DNA of 23,679 nucleotides from DATGKD01 sp035294855 (GCA_035294855.1 DATGKD010000019.1:1-23679); one strand, 5' to 3'. Shown: positions 6,389-14,703, counted from the first letter of the stretch. Notes: generated by a model from the sequence alone, not told the origin. Program-made: numbers and translations.

Positions 6389-7420
6389 GTGCATAGCCGC
6401 CCGAGCGAGGTCGACGACGCGGCGATACACGAGGCACTGGGCCGACACTGGGGCCTGACCGTCGACCGTCTCGACTATCTGCCCGAGGGCGGCGGCGCCT
6501 ACCACTGGGTGGCCGCGAGCGACACCGGGCCGCGTTGGTTCGTGACGTGCGACGACCTCGACGCCAAGCCGTGGCTCGGCATCTCGCGCGACGTGGCGTT
6601 CGACGGCCTCGTCGCCTGCTACCGCACCGCGCTCCACCTGGCGACGGGGGCGCGACTGCCGTTCGCGGCCGCTCCCGTACCCGGGCGCGACGGCGCACTC
6701 GCCGTCCGCCTCGGCCCCCGCTTCAGCCTGGCGGTGTTCCCCTACATCGAGGGGACGACCGGTCGCTGGGGGGAGCCGGCCGAGACCCGTGAGCGCGAGG
6801 AGCTCGTCGACATGCTGGCCGCGCTGCACGCCGCGACCGGGGCCGCCCCGGACGCGCCGGTGCGTCCGCTCGCCATCCCGTGCCGATCGCAGCTCGAGGC
6901 GGCGCTGCACGACCTCGCCGGGCCATGGGCCGGCGGGCCGCACTCCGAGGCCGTGCGGCGCGCGCTGGCGGACGCCGTGCCGGTCATCACCACCTGGCTC
7001 AGCGAGTTCGACCTCCTGGCGTCGAGGTTGGCGGCGTCGGAGACCGAGCTCGTCCTCACCCACGGCGAGCCCCACCCGGGCAATCTCATCCGTGAAGCCG
7101 GCTCAGCCCGGCTCGTGCTCGTCGACTGGGACACCGTGGCGCGCGGGCGCCCCGAGCGGGATCTGTGGATGCTCGACGACGGCACCGACACCTGGTGGAC
7201 GCGCTACACGCGGATCACCGGTCGGGCGGTCGAACCCGACGCGATCAAAGCGCACCGGTCGGCGTGGGCGCTCACGGACCTGGCGCTCTTCGTCACCGGA
7301 TTGCGCGCTCCCCACGACGACGACGCCGACACCGCGCGGGCGTCGGCGAATGTCCGATTCATCCTCGCCGGTGACGAGCCCGCTCCCTACGGCCGACCGG
7401 CATCGTGGCGGCGCGGGTGA
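6389..7420 (+). CDS. APH-fold phosphotransferase, spectinomycin phosphotransferase-like
   Basis: The 343-residue protein has an aminoglycoside phosphotransferase/protein-kinase-like fold. The catalytic loop is HGEPHPGN at 225-232 and the metal-binding segment is VDWDT at 245-249. Lys60 is a candidate ATP lysine. The canonical loop is HxDxxxxN; here the Asp position is Glu227, a form I recall from a spectinomycin-phosphotransferase-annotated branch. It would transfer phosphate to a small hydroxylated molecule; a resistance role is not shown. The start is GTG 6389, supported by a -10-like GACAGT six bases upstream. Its TGA and the reverse stop of the next gene together make TGACGTCA, so the two genes converge with a 2-bp gap. 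Confidence 0.75.
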   Translation: MHSRPSEVDDAAIHEALGRHWGLTVDRLDYLPEGGGAYHWVAASDTGPRWFVTCDDLDAKPWLGISRDVAFDGLVACYRTALHLATGARLPFAAAPVPGRDGALAVRLGPRFSLAVFPYIEGTTGRWGEPAETREREELVDMLAALHAATGAAPDAPVRPLAIPCRSQLEAALHDLAGPWAGGPHSEAVRRALADAVPVITTWLSEFDLLASRLAASETELVLTHGEPHPGNLIREAGSARLVLVDWDTVARGRPERDLWMLDDGTDTWWTRYTRITGRAVEPDAIKAHRSAWALTDLALFVTGLRAPHDDDADTARASANVRFILAGDEPAPYGRPASWRRG

Positions 7421-7422
7421 CG

Positions 7423-8454
7423 TCAGAGATCTGAGGCCACGCGCCGCACCACGGTCGCGGCGGGGTCCGTCGTGATCTGGCGCCAGCCCGTGCCCGCCCA
7501 CAGGTTGGGGACGCTGCTGTCCCCCGCCGCCGAGGCGGCGACACGGAGCGGGCGGGTGAGGTGGTGCACCTCCGGGTAGGCGCGCGGGGCATGGCTGTCG
7601 TGAGCGAGAGCGAAATCGTTGGCGAGCCCCCGGGCGAAACGCCCGGTGTAGGCACGGGTGACGATCGTGTCGGGATAACGCCCGTCCAGGAGCGCCTGTC
7701 GGTGCAACGCGGAAGTCCCGGCCTCCGGCGTACACAGGAGGGCCGTCCCCAGCACGACGGCCACCGCCCCGGCCCGAAGCGCAGCGGCGGCAGCGTTGCC
7801 GGTCATGATCCCGCCGGCCGCGAGCAATGGCACGGAGGTCATCTCGCGCAGCTCACCGAGCAACGACGTCAACGGGGTGTCGCGTGCGCCGGGGTCGAGG
7901 AAGCCGCCCTGGTGTCCACCGGCTTCGCTGCCCTGCACGACCAGGACGTCGCTGCCGGCGCCGACGGCGCGTTCGGCCTCCGGCGCCGTCGTCACGGTCA
8001 CCGCCACGAGCGCGTCCACGGCATGCAGCTGGTCGACCACGTCCGACGCCGGGCACCCGAACACGAAGCTGACGAGGTGGACGCGCTCGGCCTTGGCGAC
8101 CTCGAGCTTGGCCTCGTACTCGTCGTCCTCGAAGCGGGGTTCGCCGAGTGCGACGCCGAGGCGTTCGGCGTCCGGCTCCAAGGCGCGCCCGTAAGCCTCG
8201 ATCTCCGCCCGGTCCCCCGGCGTCGAGGGCACGAACACGTTCACGCCGAAGATCGGTCCCGCGACCTCACGCGTCGTGCGCACGGCGGCGGTGAACTCGG
8301 CGGCGGACAGGTAACCGCTCGCCACGAAGCCGTACCCGCCGGCCCGGGTGACCGCGGCGGTAAGCGCGGGCGTGGACGGCCCTCCCGCCAGCGGCGCCTG
8401 CACGATGGGCAGCTCGCACGGCAGCACGGCATGGTGCCGGAAGGCAGGGGCCAC
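7423..8454 (-). CDS. Nitronate monooxygenase family (NPD/2-nitropropane dioxygenase-like) flavoprotein
   Basis: This 343-residue FMN-dependent TIM barrel starts ELPIVQAPLAGGPSTPALTA (about 14-33), with GGYGFVASGYL next. Later come VQGSEAGGHQGG (173-184), which carries the catalytic-type His181, and the phosphate-binding loops LAAGGI (211-216) and VVLGTALL (233-240). The family oxidises propionate-3-nitronate or alkyl nitronates, and some members are enoyl reductases, so the substrate is uncertain. The GTG at 8454 is chosen because it begins 13 residues before the first conserved strand and follows a G-rich SD-like stretch. A longer frame to 8793 overlaps the next gene and is not conserved in character. 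It is convergent with the phosphotransferase and divergent from the reductase at 8741. Confidence 0.83.
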   Translation of the reverse strand: MAPAFRHHAVLPCELPIVQAPLAGGPSTPALTAAVTRAGGYGFVASGYLSAAEFTAAVRTTREVAGPIFGVNVFVPSTPGDRAEIEAYGRALEPDAERLGVALGEPRFEDDEYEAKLEVAKAERVHLVSFVFGCPASDVVDQLHAVDALVAVTVTTAPEAERAVGAGSDVLVVQGSEAGGHQGGFLDPGARDTPLTSLLGELREMTSVPLLAAGGIMTGNAAAAALRAGAVAVVLGTALLCTPEAGTSALHRQALLDGRYPDTIVTRAYTGRFARGLANDFALAHDSHAPRAYPEVHHLTRPLRVAASAAGDSSVPNLWAGTGWRQITTDPAATVVRRVASDL

Positions 8455-8740
8455 GCCCCCACCCTGCCCCGCCGTCCGGCCCGGGGCTTCTAAAAGCGAC
8501 CGATATTGACGAAATCTCGTGAGGTGCTCTAAGGTGCCTTGAGGCCGGCGTGGGAAGCCAGGCCCTGGACCCCGACGAAACCGGGCGGCCCGCATGTTCA
8601 CCTTGCAACGACCCGAGCACCAGGACCGCCGGCTCCACCTCGTCGGGCCCCATCCCCGAGCGGGCGGCGGGGGCGAGAAATTTTCGGCGCTTAGCGCGGT
8701 CGGCACGTGACCTGAACCCGCCGCCGAAAGGAACGAGCCG
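8455..8740. other. Divergent promoter region and long leader, 286 bp
   Basis: No gene is seen here. The first part is AT-richer (about 8491-8540) and holds the reductase promoter at 8506-8535; the promoter for the minus-strand flavoprotein should also be here but no clear box was found. The reductase leader is then about 200 nt and GC-rich, with a short palindrome GCGCTTAGCGC at 8687-8697. The SD AAAGGA lies at about 8727-8732. I recognise no riboswitch fold. Confidence 0.5.
8506..8535 (+). promoter_or_regulatory. Sigma-A-type promoter of the reductase gene
   Basis: TTGACG (8506-8511), an 18-bp spacer and TAAGGT (8530-8535, a TANNNT box) make a good vegetative promoter. The predicted start is near 8542, leaving a leader of about 200 nt before ATG 8741. 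Confidence 0.5.
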
Positions 8741-9970
8741 ATGCCACCAGAGAAGACGTTCGTCATCGTGGGGGCGAGCCTCGCCGGCGCCAAGGCCGCG
8801 GCGACGCTGCGCGACGAGGGTTTCGGGGGCAGGATCGTCCTCCTCGGCGAGGAGCCCGTGCGCCCCTACGAGCGCCCGCCTCTGTCCAAGGCCTACCTGC
8901 GGGGCGAAGCCGGATTCGACGACGCCGCGGTGTTCGACGCCGAGTACTACGAATCCCACGACATCGAGTTGCGCACGTCGACCGTCGTCACGCTCCTCGA
9001 CCACAAGGCGAAGGAGGTGGAGCTGGCCTCGGGCGAGCGGATCAGCTTCGACCGCCTGCTGCTCACCACGGGCGCGGCGCCGCGCCGGCTCTCGGTGCCG
9101 GGCGCCGAGCTCCCCGGCGTCCTCTACCTGCGCAGCGTCGCCGATTCCGATGCCATCCACGAGCACATCGCCGCGGAAACCCCGATCGTCGTCATCGGCG
9201 CCGGCTGGATCGGCGCTGAAGTCGCCGCGTCGGCGCGCCAGCTCGGCGCGCCGGCGTCGGTGGTCGACATGGCGTCGGTGCCACTCGAGCGTGTGCTCGG
9301 TTCAGAGGTGGGGGCGGTGTATCGCGACCTGCACGCCGCCCACGGCGTCGACTTTCGTTTGGGGACCGGCATCAAGGCGATCGAAGGCGCCGGCGCGGTG
9401 GGAGGAGTCCGACTCACCGACGGCGCCGTCCTGCCCGCTGGCGCCGTCGTGGTCGGTATCGGTGTGGCGCCGCGCACCGAGCTCGCCGAGGCGGCCGGCC
9501 TGACCGTCGACAACGGCGTCGTCACCGACGAGTACTTCGCCACGAGCGCTCCGGACGTCTTCGCCGCCGGGGACGTCGCCAACGTCCGGCATCCCCTCTA
9601 CGACGCGCGCGTGCGTCTGGAGCACTGGTCGGCGGCGCTCAACCAGGGACCGGCCGCCGCCCGCAACATGCTCGGGACGAAGACGCCCTACGACAAGACG
9701 CCGTACTTCTTCTCCGACCAGTACGACCTCGGCATGGAATACCGCGGATGGGCTCCCGGCTTCGACCAGGTGGTGTTGCGCGGTGACCCGGCGGGTGGGG
9801 AGTTCCTCGCCTTCTGGCTGCAGGCCGGGCGCGTCCTCGCCGCCATGAACGCCAACGTCTGGGACCAGGGGGACACGCTGGACGCACTCGTCCGCGCCCG
9901 GCCATCGGTCGACCCGAGCCGCCTGGCCGATCCCGGCGTCGACCTGGCGGCCCTGGTCACCGGCACCTGA
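8741..9970 (+). CDS. FAD-dependent NAD(P)H:ferredoxin reductase (rhodocoxin/putidaredoxin reductase-like)
   Basis: The 409-residue flavoprotein has an N-terminal FAD site (VIVGASLAG, 8-16), the family motif RPYERPPLSK (41-50), an NAD(P) Rossmann motif (VVIGAGWIGAE, 150-160), an ATG-like LTTGA at 108-112 and the FAD ribityl motif AAGDVA (275-280). Asp176 after the second beta strand suggests NADH preference. The C-terminal reductase domain follows (HWSAALNQG onward). Such enzymes pass electrons from NADH to a [2Fe-2S] or [3Fe-4S] ferredoxin that feeds cytochromes P450 or ring dioxygenases. A P450 lies 4.7 kb downstream, but no ferredoxin gene is in the window, so their partnership is inferred. 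ATG 8741 has an AAAGGA SD. Confidence 0.9.
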   Translation: MPPEKTFVIVGASLAGAKAAATLRDEGFGGRIVLLGEEPVRPYERPPLSKAYLRGEAGFDDAAVFDAEYYESHDIELRTSTVVTLLDHKAKEVELASGERISFDRLLLTTGAAPRRLSVPGAELPGVLYLRSVADSDAIHEHIAAETPIVVIGAGWIGAEVAASARQLGAPASVVDMASVPLERVLGSEVGAVYRDLHAAHGVDFRLGTGIKAIEGAGAVGGVRLTDGAVLPAGAVVVGIGVAPRTELAEAAGLTVDNGVVTDEYFATSAPDVFAAGDVANVRHPLYDARVRLEHWSAALNQGPAAARNMLGTKTPYDKTPYFFSDQYDLGMEYRGWAPGFDQVVLRGDPAGGEFLAFWLQAGRVLAAMNANVWDQGDTLDALVRARPSVDPSRLADPGVDLAALVTGT

Positions 9971-10027
9971 GCCACGGGCCTCAAGCCACCGGGACCTGGG
10001 GGCGATCCCCGTCAGTTCGCCTCGCCG
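9971..10027. other. Convergent gap with only a weak hairpin
   Basis: The 57-bp gap between the reductase and MMPL stop codons holds a GGGG-loop-CCCC stem around 9999-10013, too small to call a terminator. No T-tract is present. Confidence 0.3.
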
Positions 10028-12235
10028 TCAGACCTCCACGGGGACCGGCTCGGCGACGACTTCCTGTCCGGTGAGCTCCCCGCGTCGGCGCAACAGGAAG
10101 AGGCTCTCGAGGCGGGCGGGGAACCACCAGTTCGCCCGGCCGAACAGCGACACCAGCGCCGGCACCAAGAGCGCACGGACGATGGTGGCGTCGAGCAGGA
10201 TCCCCGCTCCGAGCCCGGTGGCGAGCACCTTGAGGTCGGTGTTGGGCGCTGACGCGAGCGACGCGAACGCCAGGAAGAGGATGAGCGCCGCGCTCGTGAC
10301 GAGACGTCCGGTCCGTCCGAGGCCCTCGGTGATCGCGGCGTTGGTGTCCTTCCTCCGGTCGTACTCCTCGCGCACGCGGGTGAGGATGAACACCTCGTAG
10401 TCCATCGAGAGCCCGAACAAGAAGGCGAAGATCATGAGCGGGATCCAGAACGTGATGGCGCCGGTGGCGGGGATGCCGAAGACCGCGTGGGAGCCGTGCC
10501 CCATCTGCCAGAACCACGCCATGAGGCCGAAGGTGGCCGCCAGGGACATGAGGTTCAGCACGACCGCCTTGCCGGCAAGCAGGAACGACCGGAACGCCCG
10601 GGCCAGCAGCAGGAACGTCACCAGCGCGATGAGGGCGAACATGAGCGGGAAGTTCCCGAACACGGCGTGGCTGTAGTCCTGCTCGATGGCGCCCGTCCCC
10701 GTGACACCGATGACACCGGGCCGGTGGTCCAATGCCTGCTGAACGGCGCGCACCGACGTCAGTGTCGTGTTGTTGACGGTCGCCGAGTCGGGGATGGCGA
10801 TGATGTCGGACACGCCCCCGCGGCTGCCCGTGGGCCCGGCGGGGAGCACGGCCGCGGTCACGCCGCGCACGTGCTGGAGCGATGCGACCACCGACGGCGC
10901 CGCCTGCCGGGTGGTGAGGACCTCGATCGGAGTGAGGACCCCCTGAGGCACGCCACCGGTGGCGAGCTCCTCGTAGGCGGCGTGTGCGGTCCCCGTCTTG
11001 GCGAGGGCGTCGACGCCGGTGAGCCCGACCTTGATCTGGAGCGCGGGGAGCGCGAACAGGGCGAGGAGGATGATCGCGAGGCCGGCAGCGGCCCAGCGCC
11101 AGCGGATGACGCCCCGGCCCCACGCCGTCCAGGCGCGGCTGGCGGTGCGCTCCTTGCGCAACCGCGGCCAGTCCACGCGGGCCCCGATCCCGCCCAGGAT
11201 GGCGGGCAGCAGCGTGTTCACCACGAGGATGGACACGAGTGGGATGAGCATGCCGCCGATGCCCGTGCTGCGCAGTCCCGGCACCGGCAGGACGATCAGC
11301 GCGAGGAGCCCGATGGCCACAGTCAAACCCGACAGCACCACGGCACGGCCCGCGGTCTCGACCGCGGTCACCACCGCGGCGTGGTTGTCCGCGCCGCGGG
11401 CGCGCTCCTCGCGCCACCGGGTCACCAGCAGCAGCGAGTAGTCGATGGCGATGCCCAGGCCCACCAGCGCGATGAGGAACTCGACGATAAAGGACACGCT
11501 CGTCAGGTACGTGAGCCCGAGCACCACGAGGAACGTCGTCAAGATGGACACGGCTGCCACCACGAGCGGCACGAACGCCAGGAACGACGCAAAAACGTAG
11601 GCGAGCACCAACAGGGCGCCGGCGCCCCCGAGGAGCGTCTCCACGAGCACCCCGGGTCCCTTGGACGAACCGCCTGAGGCCAGCTGGTTGAGCCCGGTGA
11701 GCGCCACCTGATAGCCGGGCAGCTGGTGCTGGAGTTCGGTGATGGCGCCGTTGACGCGTCTGTCGGCGCCGAAGCCGTTCGCCGGGGGCGCGAACAACAA
11801 GGCGTACGTGGCGTGCCCGTCGTCGGTGACGAATCGGCGGTCACCGGTCACGCCGAAGTCGACGACCCGAAGCGCCGGCTCGGCCCGCCGGGCGGCGTCG
11901 AACGCGGCGGTCACCGTGGCCGTGTCGGCGGTGACCGTCTGTCCGGCCGGGGCGCTCACCACCGCGATGTCAGGCGTGTGGTCCCCGCCGTTGCCGTAGG
12001 TGTGGATGATCTTGGCGGCCGTCTCGTAGCCGGGCTGTCCCGGCAGGGAGAAGTCGAAGCTCAGACGCTTCGACACCTTCCCGGCGGACATGCCGCCGGC
12101 CACCATGAGGACCACCCACAGGACGACGACAGCGCGGCGATGCCGCAGCACGAACCCGGCCAGACGACCGAGGACCGTGCGCGACGGCGTGGCGGTGGGT
12201 TCCGCGGGACGGGGGCGGGGTGGGGCGAGGGTCAT
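10028..12235 (-). CDS. MMPL/RND family membrane transporter
   Basis: The 735-residue protein has the RND-type layout of MmpL proteins: a first membrane segment (about 33-53), an outer domain of about 140 residues, a bundle of membrane segments (about 195-360), then a second outer domain and a second bundle. Each half carries the conserved Asp-Tyr pair in its helix: GIAIDYSLLLVTR (Asp265, Tyr266) and FGLSMDYEVFILTR (Asp612, Tyr613), expected to conduct protons. Relatives export lipids, siderophores, pigments or drugs. The length is in the usual 700-1000 range. An SD-like GGAG lies upstream of ATG 12235. The divergent MarR gene suggests drug- or metabolite-responsive control. Confidence 0.92.
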   Translation of the reverse strand: MTLAPPRPRPAEPTATPSRTVLGRLAGFVLRHRRAVVVLWVVLMVAGGMSAGKVSKRLSFDFSLPGQPGYETAAKIIHTYGNGGDHTPDIAVVSAPAGQTVTADTATVTAAFDAARRAEPALRVVDFGVTGDRRFVTDDGHATYALLFAPPANGFGADRRVNGAITELQHQLPGYQVALTGLNQLASGGSSKGPGVLVETLLGGAGALLVLAYVFASFLAFVPLVVAAVSILTTFLVVLGLTYLTSVSFIVEFLIALVGLGIAIDYSLLLVTRWREERARGADNHAAVVTAVETAGRAVVLSGLTVAIGLLALIVLPVPGLRSTGIGGMLIPLVSILVVNTLLPAILGGIGARVDWPRLRKERTASRAWTAWGRGVIRWRWAAAGLAIILLALFALPALQIKVGLTGVDALAKTGTAHAAYEELATGGVPQGVLTPIEVLTTRQAAPSVVASLQHVRGVTAAVLPAGPTGSRGGVSDIIAIPDSATVNNTTLTSVRAVQQALDHRPGVIGVTGTGAIEQDYSHAVFGNFPLMFALIALVTFLLLARAFRSFLLAGKAVVLNLMSLAATFGLMAWFWQMGHGSHAVFGIPATGAITFWIPLMIFAFLFGLSMDYEVFILTRVREEYDRRKDTNAAITEGLGRTGRLVTSAALILFLAFASLASAPNTDLKVLATGLGAGILLDATIVRALLVPALVSLFGRANWWFPARLESLFLLRRRGELTGQEVVAEPVPVEV

Positions 12236-12446
12236 CGGGTCTCCTGTGCCGACTCGGTACCGGTTGTGCTCATGTTCCAGACGATGTTGTGAGAGGGGTA
12301 CTGGGGATCTCCCTGACCGAACCCCGGAGTCGACGGGTCCCCCGGTTGACGCCCGGGGTCCGACGGCGAGGAATTACTCGGACGGGAACATTTCTGATAC
12401 GAATCCTTCTATCACGATTGGTTCGGCGTGGTAAAGTGTCATTTCG
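12236..12446. promoter_or_regulatory. Divergent promoter region of MMPL and MarR genes
   Basis: The 211-bp gap has an AT-richer core at about 12370-12445. It contains TGATA, 10 bp, TATCA (about 12395-12414), a small dyad that could bind a MarR dimer. TTGACG at 12346-12351 has no good -10 at normal spacing. On the minus strand AGTAAT (about 12370-12380) is a possible MMPL -10 without a clear -35. No gene is seen. Confidence 0.4.
12432..12437 (+). promoter_or_regulatory. Putative -10 box of the MarR gene
   Basis: TAAAGT fits TANNNT and lies nine bases before GTG 12447, where no SD exists. Transcription would begin at about 12444-12447, on or next to the start codon. This supports the long N-terminus of the MarR protein. 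Confidence 0.4.
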
Positions 12447-13088
12447 GTGGGACGAGAAGACGCTGGTCATACGACTGATCCCGACGCCAAGAGTCATCGC
12501 GGTGAGGAGGGATCAGGTGCGTCGGAGCCCGCCGGGGCGGTGGCCGGTCCTCCGATCAGCGCGGTGAAGGCCCCGCCGTTCGGCCAAGCCGTCGGCTTCA
12601 TGCTCTCCCAGCTGGGCTTCGAAACGGCGCGCCGATTCGGCGGGCTCATGAGCCAGACGGGGCTCGAGCCCCGGCAGTTCGCGTTGATGCGAGCCATCTC
12701 GTCGGCGGAGGGTCGCTCTCAGAACGAGGTGGGCGAATCGCTCCACATCCCCCCGAGCAGCATGGTGGCGGTCATCGACGTCCTGGAGGAGCGAGGCTTC
12801 GTCGAACGCCGTCCTCATCCCGGCGACCGGCGGGCGCGCCTTCTCTACATGACGGCCGCAGGCATCGAGGTGCTCGACCGGGCCACCACGCTCGCCATGG
12901 GGCTCGAATCGGTGGTGTGCAACGGGTTGGCGCCCGCGGAGCGCGCCACGCTGCTCGACATGCTCGTCCGGGTCGCCGGCAACCTGGGGCTCGAGCAAGG
13001 CCTGCACCCCGACACGTCGTCCGGTCACGGCCGGCCGCACTGGACCGACGAAGCCGACGCCACCGGGAAGATGCCCGTCGCCGACTGA
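12447..13088 (+). CDS. MarR family transcriptional regulator
   Basis: The 213-residue protein has a winged helix-turn-helix core at about 48-150: helix PRQFALMRAISSAEGRSQNEVGESLHIPPSSMVAVIDVLEERGFVERRPHPGDRRARLLYMTAAG, where the wing carries the MarR signature DRRARLL. Helices at both ends form the dimer. MarR proteins bind DNA as dimers and release it on binding phenolic or other lipophilic ligands. The N-terminal 40 residues are low-complexity and not part of the fold; GTG 12564 is an alternative start, but a TAAAGT -10-like box points to 12447. It is divergent from the MMPL transporter, so it probably represses that gene. It converges on the BVMO gene. Confidence 0.87.
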   Translation: MGREDAGHTTDPDAKSHRGEEGSGASEPAGAVAGPPISAVKAPPFGQAVGFMLSQLGFETARRFGGLMSQTGLEPRQFALMRAISSAEGRSQNEVGESLHIPPSSMVAVIDVLEERGFVERRPHPGDRRARLLYMTAAGIEVLDRATTLAMGLESVVCNGLAPAERATLLDMLVRVAGNLGLEQGLHPDTSSGHGRPHWTDEADATGKMPVAD

Positions 13089-13111
13089 CCACCTGAGAGC
13101 CGAACCCGTGG

Positions 13112-13129
13112 AGCGTGATCGGTCACGCT
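13112..13129. terminator. Hairpin between convergent MarR and BVMO genes
   Basis: AGCGTGA (13112-13118), TCGG, TCACGCT (13123-13129) is a perfect 7-bp stem with a 4-nt loop in the 59-bp gap between two converging stops. It has no T-tract on either strand; a bidirectional terminator is the simplest reading. Confidence 0.5.
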
Positions 13130-13147
13130 GCGGCGTCGGCATGCCTC

Positions 13148-14596
13148 CTAGGCGTTCACCACGTCGTAGTGGGTCAGGTCGGGCGCGGCCATCTCGGCGC
13201 GGAAGCGGTCGAAGCCCCAGGGCCACGCCGAGGGGATTCCCCGGTCGTCCAGGTACCAGCTGCGGCACCCCGTCACCCACACGGTCTTCTTGGCCGCTTC
13301 GACACGCGCCGCCTCGAAGCGCTCGAGGGCTTCGGTCGTCGGCGACACCTGGCGGCCCCCGTCGGCGATGACGTGGACCAGCTGGGCGATGTAGCCGAAC
13401 TGGAGCTCGGCCACGTCGATGAGCGAGAAGTTGCCGACCGGCCCGTTGGGCCCGTTCAGCATGAAGAGGTTCGGGAACTGCGGGATCGATATGGACAGAT
13501 AGGCCGACGGTCGCTTGGCCCACACGGTGTCGAGCCCCACGCCGTCGCGTCCCACCACCTCGATCGGCCGCAGGAAGCGGTCGACGCGGAAGCCGGTGGC
13601 CAGCACGAGCACGTCGAGCTCGTGGAGCTGCCCGTCGGCGGTACGCACCCCGCCGGGCTCCACGCCCGTGATCGCTTCGGTCACCACGCTGACTCCAGGC
13701 CGCTGCACCTTGTCGTAGAAGTCGGGCGAGATGACGAGCCGCTTGCACGCCGCGCGGTAACTCGGTCGCAACTTCTCCCTGAGAACGGGATCGGCCACGT
13801 GATCTTCCAGGTTGGCCCGGCACGCCTCGGCCAGCATCTGCATCTGCGGCGAGTCGGCGTTCACCACCGCGTTGGCGAACTGGGTCTCGAACATCTCCGC
13901 GAGGTTGTCGCGCACCTGGCGCATGGCCGCCGGCTCGGCCCGAAAGCGTGCCCGGTCCACCTCGTCGATGGGCGGGTTGGGCACCGGCATGACCCACTGA
14001 GCCGTGCGCTGGAACAGGTGGAGCTCGCCGACGGTGTCGGCCGTGGCGGACACGATCTGCACGGCGCTCGATCCCGTGCCGATCAGCCCCAGGCGACATC
14101 CGTCGAGGTCGACGTCGTGATCCCAACGGGCACTGTGGAAGACCGGCCCGGCAAAGCTGTCCAGCCCCTCGATGTCCGGGTAGGCGGGGTGATGCAGCAC
14201 GCCGGTGGCGGCGATGACGACGTCGGCCACGTCCTCGCCCGCGGTGGTCGTCACCCGCCACCGCCCGTCGGTGAAGGTGAGCCCGGTGACCTCGACGCCG
14301 TAGTGGACGCCCGCGGCCACCTCGAAGCGGTGCGCCACCGCGTCGAAGTAGGCGCAGATCTCGGTCCCCGACGAAAAGACGCTGCTCCAGTCCGGGTTGG
14401 GTGCGAACGAATAGCTGTACAGGTGCGAGGGGACGTCGCAGGCGATCCCGGGATAGGTGTTCTCGCGCCAGGTGCCCCCGAGGCGGTCGGCCTTCTCGTA
14501 CACGGCCACGTCGCGATGCCCGGCCTCGCGCAGCTTGATCGCGCTCAGGATGCCCGCCATGCCGGCGCCAATGATCACGAATCGCGGTTCGCCCAC
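13148..14596 (-). CDS. Flavin monooxygenase, type I Baeyer-Villiger-like
   Basis: This 482-residue enzyme has an FAD motif GAGMAG (10-15), the substrate-side segment GGTWRENTYPGIACDVPSHLYSY (split across 40-62), the BVMO fingerprint F-A-G-(3)-H-(3)-W-D at 148-159 (FxGxxxHxxxW[P/D]) and a second NADP Rossmann motif GTGSSA (173-178). These place it with type I Baeyer-Villiger monooxygenases, which use NADPH and O2 to turn ketones into esters or lactones; the ketone is unknown. The start is set at GTG 14596, five residues before the first strand. The minus-strand box CATAGT ends exactly 6 nt before that GTG. A frame extending to 14911 runs through the repeat array and the P450 gene and is rejected. 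It is divergent from the P450. Confidence 0.87.
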   Translation of the reverse strand: MGEPRFVIIGAGMAGILSAIKLREAGHRDVAVYEKADRLGGTWRENTYPGIACDVPSHLYSYSFAPNPDWSSVFSSGTEICAYFDAVAHRFEVAAGVHYGVEVTGLTFTDGRWRVTTTAGEDVADVVIAATGVLHHPAYPDIEGLDSFAGPVFHSARWDHDVDLDGCRLGLIGTGSSAVQIVSATADTVGELHLFQRTAQWVMPVPNPPIDEVDRARFRAEPAAMRQVRDNLAEMFETQFANAVVNADSPQMQMLAEACRANLEDHVADPVLREKLRPSYRAACKRLVISPDFYDKVQRPGVSVVTEAITGVEPGGVRTADGQLHELDVLVLATGFRVDRFLRPIEVVGRDGVGLDTVWAKRPSAYLSISIPQFPNLFMLNGPNGPVGNFSLIDVAELQFGYIAQLVHVIADGGRQVSPTTEALERFEAARVEAAKKTVWVTGCRSWYLDDRGIPSAWPWGFDRFRAEMAAPDLTHYDVVNA

Positions 14597-14602
14597 CGTC
14601 CA

Positions 14603-14608
14603 ACTATG
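14603..14608 (-). promoter_or_regulatory. Putative -10 box of the BVMO gene
   Basis: On the minus strand CATAGT is followed by six bases and then GTG 14596, which would be both +1 and the first codon. No -35 box is recognisable; the place where it should be is occupied by the 14-bp repeats. Confidence 0.42.
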
Positions 14609-14678
14609 CCAGTCCGTTGGGGCCCGTCCCTTGGGGCCAGTCCGCCGGGGCCAGTCCGCGGGAGCCAGTCCGCTGGAA
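14609..14678. repeat. Five tandem 14-bp repeats between BVMO and P450 genes
   Basis: Five head-to-tail units of exactly 14 bp (14609, 14623, 14637, 14651, 14665) follow the consensus CCAGTCCGNNGGGG. Units 1 and 3-5 begin with CCAGTCCG; unit 2 reads CCCGTCCC. Unit 5 contains CCAG-N4-CTGG, a dyad. The array begins immediately behind the BVMO -10 box and ends 20 bp before the possible P450 -10 box, so it fills the space between the two divergent promoters. A 14-bp period is not a multiple of three, so it is not coding repetition. A binding array for a shared regulator is the likely role; a slippage remnant is the alternative. Confidence 0.8.
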
Positions 14679-14697
14679 CCTCTTCCTCGACAGATGC

Positions 14698-14703
14698 GAC
14701 GAT
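14698..14703 (+). promoter_or_regulatory. Possible -10 box of the P450 gene
   Basis: GACGAT is followed by six bases and ATG 14710, the same spacing as for the BVMO and membrane-protein genes. The consensus match is weak, and no SD precedes the ATG. Confidence 0.25.

Noticed and set aside
5798..7075. Minus-strand frame of about 425 codons opposite the secreted protein and phosphotransferase
   Set aside because: Antisense shadow with no recognisable domain.
8455..8793. N-terminal extension of the nitronate-monooxygenase-like gene to 8793
   Set aside because: The extra 113 residues overlap the start of the divergent reductase gene and contain no conserved strand; the TIM barrel begins just after GTG 8454.
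9999..10013. Terminator between reductase and MMPL genes
   Set aside because: The GGGG/CCCC stem is only 4 bp and could occur by chance in this composition.
12513..14603. Long minus-strand open frame (about 696 codons) over MarR and BVMO genes
   Set aside because: It is a frame-shifted shadow of GC-rich genes: Arg/Gly/Pro-rich, no domain, and it overlaps two well-supported genes.
14609..14678. Reading the 14-bp repeats as a CRISPR array
   Set aside because: Units are head to tail without spacers and too short, and no cas gene is present.
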